Shown: piece by piece, positions 56,577 through 64,000 of the stretch | How the letters are laid out: each line of letters begins with the position of its first letter | How positions within the stretch are numbered: position 1 is the first letter of the stretch | From: Przewalskia tangutica | Taxonomy: Eukaryota > Streptophyta > Magnoliopsida > Solanales > Solanaceae | NCBI GenBank assembly: GCA_029844215.1 | Contig: CM056738.1 | Span: 62,587,593 to 62,651,592 of the forward strand | Reading direction: 5' to 3' | DNA: 64,000 nt | Program-made: the position numbers and the translations under genes | Notes under the pieces: generated by a model | Databases searched by the model: none | Told to the model about the DNA's origin: nothing | Seen by the model: only the letters and a program-made list of their open reading frames with translations

Positions 56577-58462
56577 AAGTGGCGGAAAAGTGGACGACCA
56601 AGGGCACGTTTTTGCCTTTCATTTTGTCAAGGAGTTGGTAGGATATTTTGTGTGGTAGATTGATAAGGTGGGACCCACAAACACATGTCCAAATCTTCAC
56701 CCTACACTTGCCCACCACTTGGCTTGATCTTGGCCATTGATTGGCCTATAAATACCCCTCCAATGCAAGACTAAATCTTCATCCACAAATCATTTTCCAA
56801 GTCTTGAAATCCCTCCCCCTTTGTGAGAAGTGTTCGTCCAAGCTCCTCCCCTTTGAGAAGCCTTAGTCGAGTATACCCCCTTGCCTGTGTTGTTTTCGTA
56901 AATACACCCCCTTGGTAGAAAAATACTCTCCAAGTATTGTTACTATTCCAAAATACCTTGGCCCTAATACCTTGTAGTATTCCAAGGTTACACCTATACT
57001 AAAAGCCCAGAAATACTATTATACTTCCTTTAGTCACAAAAATGAAACCCTAAGGAAAATCTTCATAGCCGGTTGAAGTATTAAGAAGAAGTTGCGTAGA
57101 ACGTCTAAGGGTTGTTTGGAGCGGGTTGGAGCACACGGAGTAGGAGCTAAACGTTTCTCAGGATCGACATTTAACTTGGATAATTTTGGGCTTACCGAGG
57201 TAAATACTCTTGTCCTTCTATTGTAATTGGAAATTACATACTGTAGTAGTATAGAATTGAATATAAGATACATAGAAGGATATTACAGAAGAGAATTAAA
57301 CTGAATACACATCAGAAGAATATTAAAGAAGACATCAATCAGCATTTACATGTGATCAGATTTACAGAGAATTGTGTAGTTTGACTGCAGGAAGTACGCC
57401 CAATTTTCCGTGGGATAAGGAATCAGATCTAGAAATGTTTTTCGTAATAGTCTAGACGCTGATAGACTTATATGACCAATATAGTGAAGCATCGCGAGTA
57501 GCGTATTCTACTCGAAGGGTGGAAAAGGCTAGCAGGATTACAGTACGTTGGAGCTATTTGCTAATAGTCGATAAATCGTCACGAGGTATGTGATTCTTCC
57601 TATACTCTTGAGCATGATATTTTAAAAGTATATATATATATATAGTACTAGACGACGTGTTAATCGAACGTAGTTTTACGCAATGTCTTTTGACTTAAGC
57701 CCAATAATAAGAATCTTGAAGTATTTCAAAAGAATTAAGAAATCGCTTTTGAAGAAGAGTAACACTTGGTTTTGAAAGTTAAGAGTTATACTAGCTTTAT
57801 GGGAAGTTGGGTATAACGACTTAAGAGTAATAAAATGAATGGTTTATTGATTTTAAAAGTTAAGAGACTTAATCTTAAAAGATAAGAGACTTGACTTAAT
57901 TGATTTAATATGAATTTTATTAAAAAGCGTGAAACCTCATTCGTGAGTAATGAGTACTTGGTTTGTAAAAGGAATAATGTTTTACTGGTTTCGGAAATGA
58001 GAATAAGTATCGAACAAACCACAACAAATAAGTAATAAAGGGAAATGTAATGACTAATAAAGTATTATTAAAACCAGTAGAAACCTCCATCTGCATAGAA
58101 GCTAAGATGAGACAAAATGATATTACATTTCCTAGATCATGGCTGCTTTAATAAGATTGTTATGAACAAGAATAACCTACTCACACATAAGGAATATATT
58201 ACTCAACTGTTTTTAAAAGAGAATTATGTTATTAAATGATTAAGACTATGAACTATGAAATCTTTCAAAAATAAGAAACGTGAATATTTGAAATTAGGCA
58301 AACTTGAACTTTTGGAAAAGAATGTTGTTACTTGACTTTAAGAGGGAAAGTGCTTTGGTTTAAAAAGAAGGGCATAATATTGTCTTAATTGTTTTAAAAG
58401 GAAAACATGGTAATATCTTAATCTGTCTTAAATGAGCGTTTAAATGTTATGGCCACACGACA

Positions 58463-58900
58463 TCGCGTTCATGGGATGAACCGGGAATGTATTTCACTCG
58501 ACTACCGCGTTCATGGGATGAACCGGGAATGTATTTCACTCGACTACCGCGTTCATGGGATGAACCGGGAATGTATTTCACTCGACTACCGCTCATGGAT
58601 GAACCGAATGTATTTCACTCGACTACCGCGTTCATGGGATGAACCGGGAATGTATTTCACTCGACTACCGCGTTCATGAGATGAACCGGGAATGTATTTC
58701 ACTCGACACCGCGTTCATGGGATGAACCGGGAATGTATTTCACCACGATACCGAGTCCATGAGATGGACCGGGAATGTATTTCATGCGACACCGCGTTCA
58801 TGGGATGAACCGGGAATGTATACCACCTGATTTGATACCGAGTCCATGAGATGGACCGGGAATGTATTCCATACGATTTCACCTCGAGTCCATGAGATGG
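58463..58900 (+). repeat. 42-bp minisatellite in the G 3' LTR
   Basis: About six units of GTTCATGGGATGAACCGGGA plus ATGTATTTCACTCGACTACC, then units with GTCCATGAGATGGACC. Loop sequence is mostly GGG here and GAG in H, while the arms stay complementary. Confidence 0.92.
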
Positions 58901-59558
58901 GCCGAGACATGTTACACGTATCACATAACTAATACCTAGACTGCCGGCAGTGAGGAAGGAGTTCCACGGGCATGAGGGATGACTTTGAGGGCGTGAGTCC
59001 CTGACTTGACATGACTGCTTTTATATTATGAATTGTAGTTTTGTTATCATACATGTCTCCTGCTTTATATAGACTACTATGATTTCATTTACAGTATTTT
59101 TCAGTTTCACATACTTGGTACCTGTTGTACTGACCTCCTTCGGGGGGCTGCGTTCATGCCGCAGGTAGAGATACACCGGTTGTTGATCCTCGCTCATAGG
59201 ATCACAGTTCAACGTATTGGGAAGCTCCGTTTCTCCGGAGGCTTATCTTTTGGTATGTTTCCCTGAGTTGTAGGTTCTGTACATTCAGGGGTATGGAGGG
59301 GCCCTGTCCCGTCATAGGTGTTGTTACTTTCTTAGAGGTCTGTAGTACTGTTGTGGGCGGGGTTTGAAAAAAAAAAAGATGTAACTGTTCAAAATTTCTG
59401 TATATATGCAAGGAGGCAACCGTTTTGGTTGACCTGTTTTTTTATCTTATCTCTTGTTTCATATCTGTATGTTTTATATTCCGCTGATTTCTCTGATGTA
59501 TGACTACTTGGGTGCCCGGGTAAGGCACCAGTCACGGGCCCCGGAACGGGTCGTGACA

Positions 59559-61712
59559 CTTAGAAACATTCGTCCCGAATGTTCCTTCTAAGTCTCAAAA
59601 CAAACATGTGCCAGTATAGTCTTCACTGCTATACTTACGAAAACAATCATGCCACACCTGGCCACAATACAACACGCGCAAATACTTACATCCAAGTCCA
59701 CGAGGAATCACCTCCATCACTACAAAAGCTCCCACTCGAGGTCTAAAATATACTCCCTTCGCACCTTCACTTTACAAAAGAAATGATCACATCTATGCTC
59801 GTAACACATGCTCGCTTCTTCCCTTACTCGTCGTACCCTTCTCGTACATTTGACTCTTTCTCATAACTTACCACATTTCTGTTACTGCTTCTGTTTCCAA
59901 AATCTCTGGGTTACTACCTCCAACTTGATCATCATTAACTGGGAATACTCTGGATGGATCTCCGATACTTTTCCGAACATAACAACATGAAAGATCGGAC
60001 ATACCGCTCCTAAGTCGGACGGCAAATGCTAACATATAGGCAACTGGCCTATTCTTCACATGATCTAAAAAGGCCCAAAGTAACTCGCTAAGTTTCTCCT
60101 CGCTTTCCAAAACTCGTCACACCCTTTTCCGGTGGTACCTTCAAGAAGACCCACCGCCAACTCCAACCTGCCGCCGATTATCCGCACGACTTCGCTGACT
60201 CGAGCTGCCAATAACCTCTTCTGGATAAGCTTCACCCTATCCACATCCTACCGAAACAAGTATGAACCAACTATCTGAACCTTGCCAACATCGAACCAAT
60301 CGACCGGCAACTTACACTTCAGCCCCTACAAGGCGTCATAAGGCGATATCCGAATACTGATATGGTAGCTTATTATAATACACACTCAACCAAAAGGCGA
60401 ATAATCCTTACAGCTATCTCTGAAATCAAAAACACCGGCCCGAGGGTGAATGCGATACTGAGACTCACCTGAGTTCCTAACCCTGCCTGGTAAAACTTCC
60501 AGAAAAAGAAATAGTCGTAACCTGGGCTCCACTGCCTGCCATAAGGTGAAAGTAGGCACCTCGTGCAGCCTTACAACCTTCCTGATATCACATCTCGCAT
60601 AACCCTCTGCCGAGTAAATGGTCTTGACTAAAAGACAAGATGGGCTGACCTCATCGGCCCGACTACTGGTCGAACGCATCCACGAACTCGTACGATGGTT
60701 AACTAAACTTGGGCCTAACACCGCGTGACTCTACCACCGGGCGACTACCTCGAATCGACCCCACCACAATGCAAAGCCGCGGTTTGACCCGCAATCGTCC
60801 AAGAATCCGCCTCGCTATCGCAAGAAAACTCTTGTTCCCCGATCCGGAACAATCTCCTCATCGAGTCACGAAAACCTAGTGGTCTTCTTAGCTCAACTAC
60901 CCTCTTTCATTTCATACCACTCAGGGACTTATCACACAAACATATCTCACGTGTATTATGCACTCCGATAAGGGTCAAACATAAAAATACATCTTTTACT
61001 CGAGATGGCCTTACCTATAAGGTCTCTACGTATAAAACTCTAAGGCTCACACTTTCCCTATCCCCAATCTTACCCTTTTAACTAACCATGATTTCTAATC
61101 ACAATTAACACAATGCTATCTGAACATAGCACTTAAGATACACTTATCTTATCACACATACAATCTCTAGAGGGTTAAGGATATACCTGAATCTACTGTT
61201 TCACTCCCCTCTGTCGTTTCAATCAATCCCGCCCGGGTGGGCGCATAGCAAAACAAGTTGTCGAAGAAGTATGACACTCCCCACAATGACATCTACCACA
61301 ACGGCCACACCGAGGTGGGGGTGGCCTCCTCTGGCTAACAACCCTTCCTCTCCGAGCCACTGAATCCGCAACTGATCTGGTAAGCTGAGTCCTCCTACTT
61401 GCATCCCTCCTACTAGGACATCTTTTCGACACATGGCCCTGACGGCCGCAGGTAAAACAAGCACCATCAATAAGACGACATTCCCCGGGATGACGCCTGC
61501 CACACTGTGAACACTGAGGAAAAACTGAACTCGGCTGGCTAGAACCTACGTGTATTCGTGAACTAAGCCACGGAGCTCGACCAACTCCGCATACTCAACG
61601 CCCCGAACCCCGTGGAGGACCACTGCACCGTGGAGGTGCATATCTAATCTGGCCGAGGTGGTTCGCCTGAAAGTTACCAAAGGATCTCGCCGATCGCCTT
61701 CTCTTGCCTCGA
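59559..61712 (-). mobile_element. Interior of minus-strand element N
   Basis: Starts with CTTAGAAACATTCGTCCCG, the reversed end of the interior with its hairpin. The polypurine tract and 3' LTR that should lie at left were separated by insertion of G and then deleted. The conserved non-coding block follows, then a C-terminal gag piece. At about 61712 gag joins LTR sequence directly; the primer site, leader and front of gag are lost. Confidence 0.85.
61223..61700 (-). pseudogene. gag: gag C-terminal fragment of element N with zinc knuckle
   Basis: On the minus strand it reads SFGNFQANHLGQIRYAPPR (near 61640-61690, another frame), then PQCSQCGRRHPGECRLIDGA and a perfect CX2CX4HX4C knuckle CFTCGRQGHVSKRC. 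About 45 residues later CGRCHCGECHTSSTTCF resembles the region before the first knuckle (CGRRHPGEC...CF), as if it had been copied. The frame ends at 61223. The upstream two thirds of Gag are missing. Confidence 0.78.
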
Positions 61713-64000
61713 GTACATCGAGTAATCGCGAATATAAAATAAGACATGAAATAAAACAGTTTATTCGAGAAAAGTTGCCTTTCTATATATATATATATAA
61801 ACTTGAACGCCATATCCCCTATTACAAACCCCGCCACAACAAGATTACATGCACTTCTAAGAATGATATGATAACAATGGCGGACGCTTCTCCATACCCC
61901 GAATGCAAGTACCTACAACGACAGTGGATCAGACATCGATAAGCCTCCGAGAAACGGAGCTTCCCAAACGCTGAATCGGGACCCTATGAGCGAGGATCAA
62001 CAATCGGTGTACTTACCGCGCAGATGAACGCACTTCAAGGAGGTCGATAACAGTACCAAGTATGTGAATCAAAATATCAGAAATGAAATCATAGTAGTCT
62101 ATATAAAGCAGAGACATATATGATAACCAAACTACGCTCACAATAAATAAGCAAATGTCAAGTCGTGACTCACGCCCTCAAAGTCATCACTCAAATATAA
62201 CTATGGGTCTCACGCCCACAACATCAATCATGCCGGTGGAATACCTTCCTCACTGCCGGCAGTCTTTGATATAAAAGCACCAAGGAATACACCTGAACAC
62301 CAGGTCCCACCTGTGTCATAATCAAACCGTACGGGGTAAGTACGAAGGCATAGCCGACTACTAAAACCCACGCACCAACAAGGTCATAAATCGTATCACG
62401 AGGTCCGCTCTAGACCGCCACATGATCGGCCGCCACTCGCCGCAGATCAAATGTGCGCGTCTAATCTCGAACTTCCCGACTCGCATAGGCCACTCACATA
62501 GGCCCGCATGAGGTATTCCCCGCATCGAAGGTAGCTACTCCCCGGCAATGTCCTGGACTCGCAGTCCGCATGGCCACATAGACCGCATGAGGTATAACCC
62601 CGCACACTAACTCGAACTCGTAGCCCGCATAGGTCCCCTGGACCCGCATGAGGTATTCTCGAATCATGGTCCCAGACCGCCTGAGTCTACCCCGCATCGG
62701 AGGGCAGCTTTACCCCCGGTATCATGTCAAGAGGTGAGTGATATAATACTAACATAACAGCTTATCGTTAAACAAAATAAGCACAACAAGGGAACCCCCT
62801 TTACACAAACATCACAAGATACTAACACACGTAGCATCCTAACATGTTTACTTTATCAAATCAACAAGAAAGTATTACAAGGCTATCACAAACCAACACA
62901 ATCAAGTTATTCACACAAGGTACTTTCTACTTTATTTTAACAAGTTCGGGTTTTTATCCCCAAAGTACTTTATACATTAACTCTTTAAAAGATCCGCTTC
63001 TTTCACAAAAGTCACACAATACCCGTAGTATAAAAATAGAGTGACTATCTTTTTAAGTAAACCAAAACACTTCCTTTTGTAAAATCAAGTAACAACATTA
63101 TTTTCCAAACGTTCAAGTTTGCCTAATTTCAAATGCTCAAGTTTCTCATTTTCGAAAGGTTTCGTAGTTCATAGTCTTAATCACTTAATAATATAATTCT
63201 CTTTCAAAACCATTGAGAAACATATGCCTTATGTGTGAGTAGGTTATTCTTGTTCATAACAATCTTATTAAAGCAGCCATGATCTAGGAAATGTAATATC
63301 ATTTTGTCTCATCTTAGCTTCTATGCAGATGGAGGTTTCTACTGGTTTTAATAATACTTAATTAGTCAAAACATTTCCCTTTATTAGCGCTGCTGTGGTT
63401 TGTTCGATACTTATTCTGATTTCCGAAATCAGTAAGACATTATTCCTTTTAAAAACCAAGTACTCATTACTCACGAATGAGGTTTCACACTTTTTAACAA
63501 AATTCATATTAATTCAATTAAGTCAAGTCTCTTATCTTTTAAGATCAAGTCTCTTAACTTCTAAAATCAATAAACCATTCTTTTTATCTCTCTTAAGTCG
63601 TTATACCTAACTTCCCATTAAGCTAGTATAACTCTTAAGCTTTTAAAACCAAGTATTACTCTTCTTTCAAAAATGGTTCTTAATTCTTTTGAAATACTTC
63701 AAGATTCTTATTATTTAGACTCAAGTCAAAAGACATCGGAGTAAAACCACGTTCAGTTAACACACGTACGTCTACCGTACTATATATATTCTTTAAAAAT
63801 ATCATGCTCAAGAGGATAGGAAGAATCACATACCTCGCGACGATTTATCGACTATTAGCAAATAGCTCCAAAGATCGTAATCCTCGCTTATCCTTTCCAC
63901 CCTTCGAGTAGAATACGCTACTCAAAGATTTCAACCTATAACGGTTATACAAGTCTATCAATGTCTAGACTACTCGGTAGAATAAATCCAGATACAAGAT
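61713..64000 (-). repeat. 5' LTR of element N (U5 end deleted; continues past the window)
   Basis: Joins the family LTR about 50-60 bp inside its end, at GAGTAATCGCGAATATAAAA (compare 38182 in M). It contains CGCATGAGGTATTCC repeats (about 62480-62700) and long AT-rich LTR sequence closely matching M (about 39000-40250). The U3 part with TATA and palindrome lies beyond 64000. Confidence 0.88.

Larger units (their letters stand above)
56344..59558 (+). repeat. 3' LTR of element G (3215 bp)
   Basis: TGTTATACCCCG start and GGGTCGTGACA end. U3 palindrome at 56555-56576, TATAAATA at 56747-56754, minisatellite at 58463-58900 and target duplication candidate CTTAG at 59559-59563. It is very close to solo LTR H over its whole length. 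Confidence 0.94.

Noticed and set aside
1..64000. Reverse transcriptase, RNase H, integrase or chromodomain
   Set aside because: I looked for YXDD-type, zinc-finger HHCC and DDE-type patterns in the longer frames on both strands and saw none. Short degraded remnants could be missed without a profile search.

Overview
The window is plant nuclear DNA, very probably from a eudicot, and consists almost wholly of LTR retrotransposons inserted into one another. I found no host gene, no tRNA or rRNA, no CRISPR array and nothing bacterial. The signs of a plant genome are: Ty3/gypsy LTRs of 1.4-4.1 kb; primer sites matching initiator-Met tRNA in most elements and tRNA-Asp in one; a gag-protease region of the Athila type; and gag zinc knuckles of the kind seen in plant chromoviruses. 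Most long open frames are translations of LTRs or of minisatellites and are not genes. Element letters (A, B, C...) are mine.

Left part (1-9177). LTR J (+) runs from before the window to 9078 and contains a 1.05-kb segment present about three times. Minus-strand solo LTR K (1410-7256, TSD AGTCC) lies inside J, and solo LTR H (2896-6195, TSD CTACC) lies inside K. J sits in a sliver of another element's interior (9079-9124), next to a 53-bp stub of minus-strand LTR E.

Middle part (9178-38113) is a stack of nested elements. D (LTR 9178-9536 plus 35022-37638) is interrupted by C (9537-35016, TSD GACAA). The 3' LTR of C is interrupted by B (17508-33904, TSD GAATG). The short interior of B is interrupted by A (22620-29779, TSD GTATG). 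A is an Athila-type element with gag and protease but no reverse transcriptase, RNase H or integrase. B has about 4-kb LTRs around only about 1.2 kb of interior. C has about 3.3-kb LTRs and a decayed gag.

Right part (38114-64000). Minus-strand element M (3' LTR and the start of its interior) is fused at about 42251 to the inside of an LTR of minus-strand element F, so a large deletion is inferred. F (to 51435) had inserted into the 5' LTR of plus-strand element G (51436-59558). G had inserted next to the polypurine tract of minus-strand element N (59559 to the window end), which carries a second internal deletion.

Overall, B, C, D, F, G, H, J, K, M and N are one superfamily with shared LTR ends, a shared U3 palindrome, a shared hairpin before the polypurine tract and at most a gag gene. 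No pol is visible in 64 kb, so all copies would have depended on enzymes made elsewhere. The three most interesting signals are: a 42-bp LTR minisatellite whose two arms change in a paired way; a set of conserved inverted repeats in and beside the LTRs; and identical small sequence changes at CAG/CTG sites in independent copies, which look more like read or consensus errors at methylated CHG sites than like evolution.
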